A DNA stretch of 17,752 nt from Bacillota bacterium (GCA_023411715.1 JAEYOM010000177.1:1-17752); one strand, 5' to 3'; positions 5,058 through 12,962 are shown, numbered from the stretch's first letter. Program-made: numbers and translations. The notes: generated from the sequence alone by a model not told the origin.

Positions 5058-5324
5058 ATGCCCCAAATAAGACCGATAACTGATTTGAGAAATACCAATG
5101 AAATCTCTGACTTGGCCCATGCCAAGAAAGAACCTATATTCATAACAAAAAACGGCTACGGTGATTTAGTTGTTATGAGCATTGAGACCTTTGATTCCAT
5201 GCTGGAGGATCGTGAACTCGACGCAGCTATCGCGGAAGCCGAAGCCGAGTATACTTCCGATGACCAGCTTATAGATGCAAGGGAATCCTTGTCGAGCTTA
5301 AAGAGGAAGCACTTTGGAAAATAA
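5058..5324 (+). CDS. Phd/YefM family antitoxin
   Basis: 88 residues with the Phd/YefM layout. An N-terminal DNA-binding part (PQIRPITDLRNTNEISDLAH, EPIFITKNGYGDLVVMSIET) is followed by an acidic, probably disordered C-terminus (DRELDAAIAEAEAEYTSDDQ) that would wrap the toxin. GGGAGG lies 9 bases before the ATG. The toxin gene starts inside the last codons (TTG at 5314), so the two are translationally coupled. The antitoxin is expected to bind its own promoter, with the toxin as co-repressor (family knowledge). The pair lies between two attachment-like sites, suggesting it travelled with, or stabilises, a mobile element. Confidence 0.9.
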   Translation: MPQIRPITDLRNTNEISDLAHAKKEPIFITKNGYGDLVVMSIETFDSMLEDRELDAAIAEAEAEYTSDDQLIDARESLSSLKRKHFGK

Positions 5325-5619
5325 ATATTCAGTAAAATTACTGCCTCGTGCATACCGCGATTTGGATGATATATATACCTACATCGCTGAAACGCTGATA
5401 AATCCAGGCACCGCTGCTAAATTGGTTGACTCGCTTGAAGAAGCTATTTTCAGCTTGGAAAGTATGCCTCAGCGCGGAGCGTTAAGAAAAACAGGCGCTT
5501 ATGCCCATAAGGGATACCGCCAGCTTTTCGTAGGTAATTTTACTGTAGTATACCGTGTTGCTGAAGTAAAAAAGAGGGTTCTCGTTGTTACAATACGATA
5601 TTCAAAAAGCCAGTTTTAA
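5314..5619 (+). CDS. RelE/ParE superfamily toxin
   Basis: 101 residues starting at TTG 5314; a GAGGA site lies about 6 bases upstream inside the antitoxin gene, and the genes overlap by 11 bases. The N-terminal helices (KLLPRAYRDLDDIYTYIAET) and the C-terminal strands (GYRQLFVGNFTVVYRVAEVK, then RVLVVTIRYSKSQF) fit the RelE/ParE fold. Arg and Tyr residues in the last strands (YRQLF, RYSKSQF) are where RelE toxins have catalytic side chains. Whether it cleaves ribosome-bound mRNA (RelE) or poisons gyrase (ParE) cannot be settled from sequence. About 8 bases after the stop the second set of arm-like repeats begins. Confidence 0.88.
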   Translation: MENKYSVKLLPRAYRDLDDIYTYIAETLINPGTAAKLVDSLEEAIFSLESMPQRGALRKTGAYAHKGYRQLFVGNFTVVYRVAEVKKRVLVVTIRYSKSQF

Positions 5620-5626
5620 GAGGTCG

Positions 5627-5654
5627 ATGCTAACAGGCTTGCTAACAAATATCC
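5627..5654. repeat. Integrase-arm-like repeat, copy B
   Basis: ATGCTAACAGGCTTGCTAAC followed by AAATATCC, matching copy A at 4213-4239 except for one extra base and substitutions between the two TGCTAACA units. A further TTGCTAGCA lies at 5666-5674. Similarity between the copies resumes at CGAAACCT (4269-4276 and 5682-5689). As with copy A, a tRNA-like 3' end follows but no integrase gene precedes it. Confidence 0.65.
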
Positions 5655-5711
5655 GGAAAATTATTTTGCTAGCATTTCCCTCGAAACCTTTTGACAGGTT
5701 GTCACGCAAGT

Positions 5712-5744
5712 GGCACGTGGGTTCGGATCCCACCTCTTCGGCCA
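5712..5744 (+). other. tRNA-like T arm and acceptor 3' end, probable second att site
   Basis: A perfect T-arm (GTGGG, TTCGGAT, CCCAC) is followed by CTCTTCG, G and CCA ending at 5744. It has the same length as the corresponding part of the tRNA-Ser fragment and differs from it at about a quarter of positions, with compensating changes in the T stem. I cannot name the tRNA: the implied 5' acceptor strand CGAAGAG is unusual, and no 5' half is present upstream. It fits the end of a second, independent integration event. Confidence 0.5.
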
Positions 5745-5786
5745 AAATGCCGAAGAGCCTGATTTTATCGGACTTTTCGGCATTTT
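5734..5786 (+). terminator. Two overlapping, mutually exclusive hairpins after the RelE toxin gene
   Basis: CTCTTCGGC (5734-5742) pairs perfectly with GCCGAAGAG (5749-5757). AAAATGCCGAA (5744-5754) pairs perfectly with TTCGGCATTTT (5776-5786). Both need bases 5749-5754, so only one can form at a time. The second ends in TTTT and lies downstream of the Phd/RelE operon, so it may serve as its terminator. Confidence 0.5.
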
Positions 5787-6274
5787 AAAAAAATCGTTAC
5801 TGATTTTCCGAGGTAAACTGTGAATTTGGTACCATTTTTGTATGCAAACCAAATAGATTTTACGCGTTGCTCATTACATGGCAGCAATCAGCTTCTTGAT
5901 TCTCATCCTATGGCTGACTCTTTTTAGATTGTTGCGAGAAAACCTGTAACAAAAGCCAGCACTTTTTTGACCCTACTTTCCAGGTGGAACCGGCGTATCC
6001 AATAACTAAATTGCGGTATGCGATCCGGGATCAGATGGTTGTAATAGCCGGATTGCCTACCTGTCCTCTGAGAATAATGGTTACCCAAAACAAACCCGGC
6101 TTAAAAACAGGCGCTTCCTTAATTCTGGTATATCATGATAGTATTACTTAAGATAATCCAAACTTCATTATGTGCAAGAGCTTTTATGGAGGCTTACCTA
6201 GCAAGATAGAACAGATATTGCAAGGAAGTTTTTTTCGCCACATGATAGGATAAGGTGGAAAGGAGGGATGCGGG
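5787..6274. other. Intergenic region without a recognisable gene
   Basis: Nearly 500 bases between the second att-like site and the AraC-type gene. It contains a weak inverted repeat (ATTTGGT at 5824-5830 with ACCAAAT at 5848-5854) and a start-less open stretch on the plus strand from about 5914 to a TAA near 6153 with no family resemblance I can recognise. A strong ribosome site (AAGGAGGG, 6260-6267) belongs to the next gene. No RNA gene or convincing promoter was found. Confidence 0.5.
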
Positions 6275-8476
6275 CTGAACTGGCATGAGCGCATGAACTG
6301 TGCCGTCGACTACATCGAGAACAACCTTTGCGGTGATATCGATCTGGAAATCATAGCAAAGATAACTTGCCAATCGGCAACTAGCTTTCAGCGAACCTTT
6401 TCCATCGTAACCGAGATGCCTGTCTCCGAATATATCCGCAGGAGACGGATGAGCCTTGCCGCCTTTGACCTGCAGAACAGCAATACCAGGGTCATTGACA
6501 CCTCCCTGAAATACGGTTACGACTCGCCGGAAGCATTTGCCCGCGCATTCAAGGAAATATACGGCATATCCCCCTCGGCAGCACGCAAAGAAGGTATAGT
6601 GCTCAGGACGTTTCCCCGGATTTCTTTTTTACTGACGATCAAAGGAGATATTGTAATGGATTACGAACCAGAAAACAGCGCAGTGAGACTAAACAACATG
6701 TACCGCGAACACATGCCGCCGATTCGGTTCATCGGCAAGCGGTATACAGCGGCAGACTTAGACGCCAATGGCCTGCTGATGGATAAATGGAACGAATGGT
6801 TCCAGAACGGGTGGTTCAACCTGCTGGGCAGCCTTCCGGGTCTGCCCGGATACGAGGGAATCGCCCATACGGGCTACCACAATGGGGCCGAAACGACCTT
6901 TTGGATCGGCATGATGTTTCCACAGGATACGCCGGCACCAGAAGGGTTCGACATTGCCAATATTCCAGCCGGTGACATGGCGGTGTGCTGGCTGCACGGC
7001 TACCGGGAGACCGGCGAGCTGTTTACTCCTTCTGTACGCAACCTTTGCCTGACGCGGCTACGTGAAGCCGGTTATGCTATGAAGTTGGATTTTGATGGCG
7101 AACCTTGCAAATGGACCTTTGAACGTTATAATCAGCGGCGGTTCTTCATGCCCGACGACGAGGGTAAGGTTATCATGGACTATTGCGTGTACGTCGTAGA
7201 GCGGGAGAAGGGGGAGCAAGCGCCTTTGCATAAGGACGAACCGGTGGGACAGGATCGGCTTTCGGAACATGGAGACGCGTCCGATAGCGAGCTGCCATCC
7301 GTGCAGGACGGGGCTGCGAATGGGCCTTTGCCGGAAGCGTTGATCACAGGCGTCGCTCCCTATTGGACGGACGCGGAGAACAATCTGCTGGTGTGTGCCA
7401 TGACGACACTATTTCTGAAACTGGAGAACTATGATGAAAAGACTCCCTTCTACTGCGAGAGAAATGACAGGGATTGCAACGGCTGCGGGGACTGTGGGGA
7501 CATGGGCAAACGCTCCAACCTCGCCAAGCACCATCTGTATCTTTACCATTATCTGTTGACGGTGACGGGCGTGGGGCTCATGTGGAACGATCCCAACGAA
7601 GCTGGTGAATACGATCTGAAATACGTCAGGGGAATCATCCCACCTATGCTGGAGGATCGCCTGGATTTTGCGATGAAGGCTGAGGGCTTTGAATACATCC
7701 GCTTGGACAAGCTGAACGGAGAGAGGGAAATCTTCCGGCAGATAACAGAATCTATCCGGGACGACAAACCCGTGCTGATAAAGCTGGACGACGGCCCCGA
7801 ATGGTGCATCGTGACGGGTTTTAATGGGGAGGCCGGCACCCTGTTCGGCCTGGATGCCCAAAATAATATTGCCTATCGACCGGCGAAAAAAAGAGAATAT
7901 AACAAAGACGGTCTTTTTGTCATCACCGACTGGTTTAAGAACTTGCGCAAAGCGATCATCATAACGAGAAGGACCGCGCAGGCGCTGGATTTCGGCGATC
8001 TGCTCGAGCGAATGACCGGGCGTCTGCAACTGCCCGAACGGAGCGTGCTGGAATCCATAATACCGCAGATGATCGACTCCATCACAGTGGAAAATGCCCG
8101 CGGAGTGGCGGGCTATCTGAACAATATTGCCGGAAACGTGATCGAGGCCAGGTGGCATGCGGCGGAGTGCTTCGGCTCGTTATTGCTACGCAAAACGGAA
8201 GACGAAAAGGCGCAGGCAAGCCTGCGCGAATGCAAGGACCTATATTTCAACACCCATGACACCTGCTGGCAGATTTGGGGGCAGTTGGGTGTTGGCCCTC
8301 ATACGAATTACAATTTGCCTAACCACATTAGTCAAATGATGCTCGACAGGGAAAGGCAGGAGAAGCTTAAGGAGTTGTTTGGGCAGATATTCAGCAACGA
8401 TCGTGCCGTCTTGGAAAAACTGAAGGGTGTTGATACAGGAAGAAAATACGTTCCACAAGCCGCGCATAATACATAA
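6275..8476 (+). CDS. Three-domain regulator: AraC HTH, GyrI-like binding domain, BtrH/C39-like domain
   Basis: Numbered from the ATG at 6293 (727 residues). Residues 1-100 form an AraC-type double HTH (IIAKITCQSATSFQRTFSIV, KYGYDSPEAFARAFKEIYGI). Residues about 140-303 are a GyrI-like effector-binding domain (GFDIANIPAGDMAVCWLHGY, DFDGEPCKWTFERYNQRRFF). An acidic linker (305-347) leads to a C-terminal region resembling butirosin-BtrH/DUF4872 and C39-peptidase-like proteins: NNLLVCAMTT at 363-372 places a Cys where C39 enzymes have theirs, and KPVLIKLDDGPEWCIVTGFN matches the usual second block. Four cysteines (388, 395, 398, 401; C-X6-C-X2-C-X2-C) may bind metal. The start is probably CTG at 6275: AAGGAGGG lies 7 bases before it, against 25 before the ATG, and it restores the conserved NWHERMNCAVDYIE opening. 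Function is unknown; a sensor-regulator is likely. Confidence 0.8.
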   Translation: MNWHERMNCAVDYIENNLCGDIDLEIIAKITCQSATSFQRTFSIVTEMPVSEYIRRRRMSLAAFDLQNSNTRVIDTSLKYGYDSPEAFARAFKEIYGISPSAARKEGIVLRTFPRISFLLTIKGDIVMDYEPENSAVRLNNMYREHMPPIRFIGKRYTAADLDANGLLMDKWNEWFQNGWFNLLGSLPGLPGYEGIAHTGYHNGAETTFWIGMMFPQDTPAPEGFDIANIPAGDMAVCWLHGYRETGELFTPSVRNLCLTRLREAGYAMKLDFDGEPCKWTFERYNQRRFFMPDDEGKVIMDYCVYVVEREKGEQAPLHKDEPVGQDRLSEHGDASDSELPSVQDGAANGPLPEALITGVAPYWTDAENNLLVCAMTTLFLKLENYDEKTPFYCERNDRDCNGCGDCGDMGKRSNLAKHHLYLYHYLLTVTGVGLMWNDPNEAGEYDLKYVRGIIPPMLEDRLDFAMKAEGFEYIRLDKLNGEREIFRQITESIRDDKPVLIKLDDGPEWCIVTGFNGEAGTLFGLDAQNNIAYRPAKKREYNKDGLFVITDWFKNLRKAIIITRRTAQALDFGDLLERMTGRLQLPERSVLESIIPQMIDSITVENARGVAGYLNNIAGNVIEARWHAAECFGSLLLRKTEDEKAQASLRECKDLYFNTHDTCWQIWGQLGVGPHTNYNLPNHISQMMLDRERQEKLKELFGQIFSNDRAVLEKLKGVDTGRKYVPQAAHNT

Positions 8477-8523
8477 ACGGGAATGAATCAGGACATCTTT
8501 TATTACCTAACTTCTCGAAATTC

Positions 8524-8709
8524 CTAAAAGCTTGTAATTATGCTGTATATAGGCTTACCTGAATCCTCGCGGAGAGTAATGCCATTTTCAAGCAGCCATT
8601 TTGCCTTTCTTTTACTGATATGCGCTACTGCCTGGAGCTGAAATCCAGGTGCGAATAGGTGTCTGCCGTGGTTGCGAACGTGAAATGGGGTAGCTATCAA
8701 AATGTACAA
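8524..8709 (-). pseudogene. Remnant of a small HTH protein
   Basis: This minus-strand frame encodes 61 residues, of which AHISKRKAKWLLENGITLRE followed by DSGK resembles the start of small clostridial excisionase/MerR-like HTH proteins, which normally continue with a basic strand and a second helix. Here it ends as PIYSIITSF. The upstream residues look non-native. It lies between the AraC-type gene and the ABC operon's hairpin and has no clear ribosome site. It may be a chance frame. Confidence 0.3.
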
Positions 8710-8724
8710 CTGATAGCCACCCCA
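8686..8724 (-). terminator. Hairpin terminator of the ABC exporter operon
   Basis: The 14-base arms at 8686-8699 (TGGGGTAGCTATCA) and 8711-8724 are complementary but for one position, which is a G-U pair only on the minus strand, the direction of the ABC operon ending at 8770. The T-tract is short (ATTTC), so it is a moderate candidate. Confidence 0.5.
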
Positions 8725-8769
8725 CCTATTTTACTGTTCCTGTCGTATAACCCAATTTGGATGATTAAG

Positions 8770-10689
8770 TTATTCCAACTCAAACGCACCGGTGTAAAGC
8801 TGGTAGTAAGTGCCTTTTTCGGCAATCAGCTTTTCGTGATTACCACGTTCAATAATTTGTCCGTGGTCAAGTACCATGATAACGTCGGAGTTCTGCACGG
8901 TGGATAGTCTGTGTGCGATTACGAATACCGTGCGTCCTTTCATCAGCTTGTCCATACCGTCCTGAACAAGAGCCTCCGTGCGCGTGTCGATAGAGGATGT
9001 GGCTTCATCCAGTATCATCACGGGCGGATCGGACACGGCGGCACGGGCAATAGATATAAGCTGGCGCTGTCCCTGGGAAAGCCCGCTGCCATCTCCTTTA
9101 AGCACCGTGTTATAGCCCTCCGGCAGCATACGGATAAACCCGTCGGAATTGGCGAGCTTCGCGGCTGCCATACATTCTTCGGCTGTCGCGGCCGGGTTTC
9201 CGTAGCGCAGGTTCTCCATAACTGTGCCGGTAAACAGATTTACATCCTGCAATACTACACCGAGGGAACGCCGCAGGTCGGCCTTTTTGATTTTATTTAT
9301 GTTGATGCCGTCGTATCGTATCTTGCCATCGTCAATGTCATAAAAGCGGTTGATGAGGTTTGTGATCGTCGTTTTGCCGGCACCTGTCGCACCGACAAAA
9401 GCAATTTTCTGTCCCGGCTCCGCATACAGCGTGATGTCATGCAAGACCTCCTTGCCCTCTACGTAACTGAAATCCACATGGTCAAGCACGACACGGCCTT
9501 CCAGCTTTGTATAAGTCAGCGTGCCGTCGCCGTGTGGATGCTTCCACGCCCAAATACCGGTATGCTTTGAGGTTTCGGTCAAAACGCCGTTTTCCTCTTT
9601 TGCATTGACCAGCGTAACATAGCCGTCATCCGCTTCCGGCACTTCGTCCATAAACGCAAAGATGCGGGAAGCGCCTGCAAGCGCCGTTACAATGGAATTG
9701 AACTGGTTGGAGATCTGTGAGATCGGATGTGTGATGTTGCGCGAAAGCGTGAGGAAAGATGCGATCATACCAAGCGTCATGGTATTCAACCCGAAAATTC
9801 CGAGATTTGTCACGCCGGAAATTGCCATATACGCCCCAAAGACAGCGATAATAACATACTGCACATAACCAAGGGCGTTCATCATCGGCATCATGGCGTT
9901 GGCGTGGCCGTTTGCATTGCCGGAGCTTTCTTCCCATGCTTTGTTCCTGGCCCGCAGTTCCGACTTCGTTTGTTCTTCATGGCAAAACACCTTGATTACT
10001 TTTTGACCGTTTACCATTTCTTCAACATAAGCGTTAAGGTCGGCAAGCGTTTTTTGCTGCGCGACAAAGTAATACCCACTCTTTCCCGCGACGATTTTTA
10101 CGATTTGCAGGATAAAAAACATCACTATTACGATGACAAGCGTCAGCCAGACGCTGATATAGAGCATACAGAAAAGTACCGCGACAATAGTAAAAACCGA
10201 CGATACGAGCTGCGCCATTGATTGCGCAATCACCTGCCTGAGCGTATCGGTATCGTTGGTATAAAGGCCCATGGTGTCGCCGTGCGTGTGTGTGTCGAAA
10301 TACCACACCGGGAGACGCTGCATTTTGGCAAACATATCGTCGCGCACCTTTTTTAGCGTTCCCTGGGCTATTGTCACCATCAGGCGGTTGTACGACCAAG
10401 TGGAGAGCGTTCCGACAAGATAGATTGCGCCGATAATTATGAGGGCGTTGATAAGCCCCGTGAATACAGGTTCATTTGCGCCAAGCATCGGCACGATATA
10501 ATCGTCGATCAGGGTCCGGAGAAATAAAGAAGAAGTCGCACCCGCTATCGCGCTGAACAATATGCAGACAACAACCAGGATCAGGGTGGCTTTATACTCC
10601 TTCATGTAAGAAAGCAGGCGTTTGAGAGTTCTAGGGTTAAAGCGCTGCGCCGGATTGCCCATAGGCTTCCTATTGTTTTCCTTATTCAT
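8770..10689 (-). CDS. Heterodimeric ABC exporter, catalytic half (BmrD/LmrD-like)
   Basis: 639 residues from the ATG at 10689 (AGGAGGG 7 bases upstream), overlapping the partner gene by 8 bases. A six-helix exporter membrane domain occupies roughly residues 30-330. Between it and the nucleotide-binding domain is an extra segment (DDGYVTLVNAKEENGVLTET, GIWAWKHPHGDGTLTY) typical of one subunit of this family. The ATPase motifs are all canonical: Walker A GATGAGKTT, signature LSQGQRQ, Walker B VMILDEATSSID with the catalytic glutamate, and H-loop FVIAHRLS. It should pair with the upstream gene's product, whose motifs are degenerate, to give an exporter with one active ATP site, as in BmrCD, LmrCD and TM287/288. 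Drugs or peptides are likely substrates; which ones cannot be read. Confidence 0.92.
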   Translation of the reverse strand: MNKENNRKPMGNPAQRFNPRTLKRLLSYMKEYKATLILVVVCILFSAIAGATSSLFLRTLIDDYIVPMLGANEPVFTGLINALIIIGAIYLVGTLSTWSYNRLMVTIAQGTLKKVRDDMFAKMQRLPVWYFDTHTHGDTMGLYTNDTDTLRQVIAQSMAQLVSSVFTIVAVLFCMLYISVWLTLVIVIVMFFILQIVKIVAGKSGYYFVAQQKTLADLNAYVEEMVNGQKVIKVFCHEEQTKSELRARNKAWEESSGNANGHANAMMPMMNALGYVQYVIIAVFGAYMAISGVTNLGIFGLNTMTLGMIASFLTLSRNITHPISQISNQFNSIVTALAGASRIFAFMDEVPEADDGYVTLVNAKEENGVLTETSKHTGIWAWKHPHGDGTLTYTKLEGRVVLDHVDFSYVEGKEVLHDITLYAEPGQKIAFVGATGAGKTTITNLINRFYDIDDGKIRYDGININKIKKADLRRSLGVVLQDVNLFTGTVMENLRYGNPAATAEECMAAAKLANSDGFIRMLPEGYNTVLKGDGSGLSQGQRQLISIARAAVSDPPVMILDEATSSIDTRTEALVQDGMDKLMKGRTVFVIAHRLSTVQNSDVIMVLDHGQIIERGNHEKLIAEKGTYYQLYTGAFELE

Positions 10690-12433
10690 GTTTGCGCCCT
10701 CCTTTCTGCTGGGACTCGTAAACCTCTCTATAAATATCACAGGTCTTTATCAGCTCGTCGTGTTTTCCCACGGCGGCAACCTTGCCGTCATCCATTACAA
10801 TAATCTGGTCGGCGTTCTGTACGGAACTGACCCTCTGTGCGATGATGATTTTTGTGGTATCAGGAATGTACTCGGCGAAGGACTTTCGTATCAGCGCGTC
10901 AGTGCGGGTGTCTACTGCGCTGGTGGAGTCATCAAGGATAAGCACCTTTGGCTTTTTCAGCAGCGCACGGGCGATGCATAACCGCTGCTTTTGACCGCCG
11001 GATACGTTTGTGCCTCCCTGTTCGATATGCGTATCATAGCCGTCCGGCAGCGCACGGATAAATTCGTCGGCACAGGCAAGCTCGCAGGCGGTTTTGATTT
11101 CATCATCCGTCGCGGATGCGTTTCCCCACCTCAGATTTTCCCTGACGGTGCCGGAAAACAGCTCATTCTTCTGCAATACCATAGCCACTGCATTACGTAA
11201 AGCGTCAATGTCATAATTACGCACATCGACGCCGCCCACATAGAGCGTTCCTCCCGATACGTCGTAAAGTCGCGGGATGAGCTGGACAAGTGATGACTTT
11301 GAGGAACCTGTACCTCCGATAATGCCGGCTGTTTCACCGGATTTTATATGAAGGTTGATACGGTTAAGCACTTTCTTATCCGCCTTTGACGCATAGACAA
11401 AATCGACATTTTCAAAAAGCACATCGCCGTCCTTAACTTCGCCTACCGCGTTATCCGGGCTGGAAATATCGGTCTTTTCATTGAGGATTTCCGTGATGCG
11501 TCCGGCAGACGAACTCGCTATCGTAATCATGGCAAATACCATAGAGAGCATCATCAAACTTGTAAGTATCTGCATGGCGTAAGTGAAAAGCGCGGTCAGT
11601 TCACCTGTGGTCAGCCCCAATGCAGCATTGTTGCCGCTGGCGACGATAGCTTTTGCTCCAAGCCACGAAATCAGTATCATGCAGGCATACATACAAAACT
11701 GCAATAACGGAGAGTTGAACGCGATCAGGCGCTCGCCCTTTGCAAAGTCCTTATAAATGCGTTCCGATATGCCGCCAAACTTTTCAATTTCATGTTCTTC
11801 CTGATTAAAGGATTTTACTACGCGGATTCCGCGCACATTTTCCTGTACTACATTGTTTAGTTCATCGTAGGTACGGAAAACCCGTGTAAAAATCGGGTGT
11901 ACCGATCTGACAATGAGTACCAGCAGCACCGCCAATACGGGAATTACAGCGAGGAACACAAGTGAGATTTCCCGGTTGATGCGAAAGGAAACTATCATCG
12001 AAAACAGCATCATCACCGGGCCGCGTATAGCCATACGTATCAGCATTTGATATGCGTTCTGAACATTTGTCACATCGGTAGTCAGCCTTGTCACGATAGA
12101 TGCGGTAGAAAACTTGTCGATATTTGAGAACGAAAATGTCTGCACATTGTCGTACATGTCCTGCCGCAGATTAGCCGCGAAGCCCACCGATGCTTTCGCT
12201 CCAATATGTGCAGCCAATACTCCTGTCGTAAGTTCCAACAATGCGAAAATAAGAAGCGCAATGCCATACTTCAACACCTGGCTCATGCTTGCATTTTCAA
12301 TGCCGAAGTCTATGATGTTTGACATACAAAGCGGTATGATTATCTCAAAGACAACTTCCAGTATGGATAGTGTTATGGTTGCCCATGAGCCCTTTTTATG
12401 TTCTCGCAGGCTTTTTATGAGTGTTTTTACCAT
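10682..12433 (-). CDS. Heterodimeric ABC exporter, degenerate-site half (BmrC/LmrC-like)
   Basis: 583 residues from the ATG at 12433, which has GAGGAG 10 bases upstream; ATGs at 12442 and 12469 are too close to or upstream of that site. An N-terminal exporter membrane domain (LSILEVVFEIIIPLCMSNII to ASSSAGRITEILN) is followed by a nucleotide-binding domain: Walker A GGTGSSKSS (373-381), signature NVSGGQKQR, Walker B LILDDSTSAVD and switch region IIIAQRVSS. The catalytic Glu after Walker B is Asp and the H-loop His is Gln, the pattern of the inactive-site subunit in asymmetric exporters. It overlaps the partner gene by 8 bases. A MarR-type half-palindrome at 12454-12469 lies just upstream of its ribosome site, so expression is probably MarR-controlled. 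Confidence 0.92.
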   Translation of the reverse strand: MVKTLIKSLREHKKGSWATITLSILEVVFEIIIPLCMSNIIDFGIENASMSQVLKYGIALLIFALLELTTGVLAAHIGAKASVGFAANLRQDMYDNVQTFSFSNIDKFSTASIVTRLTTDVTNVQNAYQMLIRMAIRGPVMMLFSMIVSFRINREISLVFLAVIPVLAVLLVLIVRSVHPIFTRVFRTYDELNNVVQENVRGIRVVKSFNQEEHEIEKFGGISERIYKDFAKGERLIAFNSPLLQFCMYACMILISWLGAKAIVASGNNAALGLTTGELTALFTYAMQILTSLMMLSMVFAMITIASSSAGRITEILNEKTDISSPDNAVGEVKDGDVLFENVDFVYASKADKKVLNRINLHIKSGETAGIIGGTGSSKSSLVQLIPRLYDVSGGTLYVGGVDVRNYDIDALRNAVAMVLQKNELFSGTVRENLRWGNASATDDEIKTACELACADEFIRALPDGYDTHIEQGGTNVSGGQKQRLCIARALLKKPKVLILDDSTSAVDTRTDALIRKSFAEYIPDTTKIIIAQRVSSVQNADQIIVMDDGKVAAVGKHDELIKTCDIYREVYESQQKGGRKHE

Positions 12434-12453
12434 ACGGTTCATTCTCCTCTTCA

Positions 12454-12469
12454 GTGTAGCGTGCTGCAT
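12454..12469. promoter_or_regulatory. Second, imperfect MarR operator before the ABC genes
   Basis: GTGTAGC, GT, GCTGCAT: the left half is identical to the perfect palindrome at 12947-12962, and the right half matches 5 of 7 bases. It sits about 5 bases upstream of the ABC ribosome site (12449-12444). Confidence 0.6.
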
Positions 12470-12484
12470 CTTGTGACGAAAAGC

Positions 12485-12502
12485 AAGCCGGTGTCCCGGC
12501 TT
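12485..12502 (-). terminator. Short hairpin between marR-type gene and ABC genes
   Basis: AAGCCGG and CCGGCTT pair perfectly around a four-base loop, beginning 6 bases after the MarR stop, and are followed on the minus strand by GCTTTTCG. It may act as a weak terminator or attenuator that lowers read-through into the exporter genes. Confidence 0.5.
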
Positions 12503-12507
12503 TACTT

Positions 12508-12927
12508 TCAGTCAAGGTTTTTATAGATCACCATCAGTGTTTTCTCAAGCTCGGCAGTCTGCTCTTTAGAGAGGGAACGCAGCATCTTTTCTTCTTGTGC
12601 CGAAATCATTCTGTCCATCTCTCTGCAGATTTTCAAAGCCATATCCGTCAGCTCGACCATTTTGTTCCGCTTATCCTGCAGGTCAAACCAACTATGGAGA
12701 AAACCATTCTGCTCCATACGGTAAACAACACCTACGACTGTTGGATGCGAAACTTCTAAATAGTCCTCGATCTCTTTTTGCGTTGCTTGCCCGCTACGCC
12801 TGTTGAGATAAGCAAGCACACGGCTTTGCGTCAAAGTAAGGTTATGGCTTTTCAGTTCGGTATCAGCTTTTACCTTTATTCTATCGGTAATCACTTTTAA
12901 GAGATAGCCAATACGCCTTTCATCCAT
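12508..12927 (-). CDS. MarR family transcriptional repressor of the ABC exporter
   Basis: 139 residues with a winged HTH: dimerisation helix MDERRIGYLLKVITDRIKVK, helix-turn-helix ATQKEIEDYLEVSHPTVVGV with recognition helix SHPTVVGVVYRMEQNGFL, and wing FDLQDKRNKMVELTD carrying the usual Asp/Arg pair. The ATG at 12927 has GGGAGG about 7 bases upstream. A perfect palindrome covers its predicted transcription start and an imperfect copy lies before the downstream exporter genes. It should therefore repress itself and the exporter until an inducer, perhaps an exporter substrate, binds. This MarR-ABC-ABC order is common in Bacillota. Confidence 0.92.
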   Translation of the reverse strand: MDERRIGYLLKVITDRIKVKADTELKSHNLTLTQSRVLAYLNRRSGQATQKEIEDYLEVSHPTVVGVVYRMEQNGFLHSWFDLQDKRNKMVELTDMALKICREMDRMISAQEEKMLRSLSKEQTAELEKTLMVIYKNLD

Positions 12928-12946
12928 GGCCAGCCCTCCCTATGTA

Positions 12947-12962
12947 GTGTAGCACGCTACAC
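12947..12962. promoter_or_regulatory. Perfect MarR operator (GTGTAGC-AC-GCTACAC)
   Basis: A 16-base palindrome with 7-base arms immediately downstream of the -10 box (12968-12963), covering the expected transcription start. Binding there would block initiation of the regulator's own transcript. The related site at 12454-12469 supports its identity. Confidence 0.8.

Noticed and set aside
5914..6154. Open stretch of about 80 codons on the plus strand without a start codon
   Set aside because: No start or ribosome site and no recognisable family; such a length is not surprising among six frames in 500 bases.
7409..8158. 249-codon minus-strand frame
   Set aside because: Antisense shadow of the AraC-type regulator gene, whose domains are clear on the plus strand.
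8911..9570. 219-codon plus-strand frame
   Set aside because: Antisense shadow of the ABC exporter ATPase domain.
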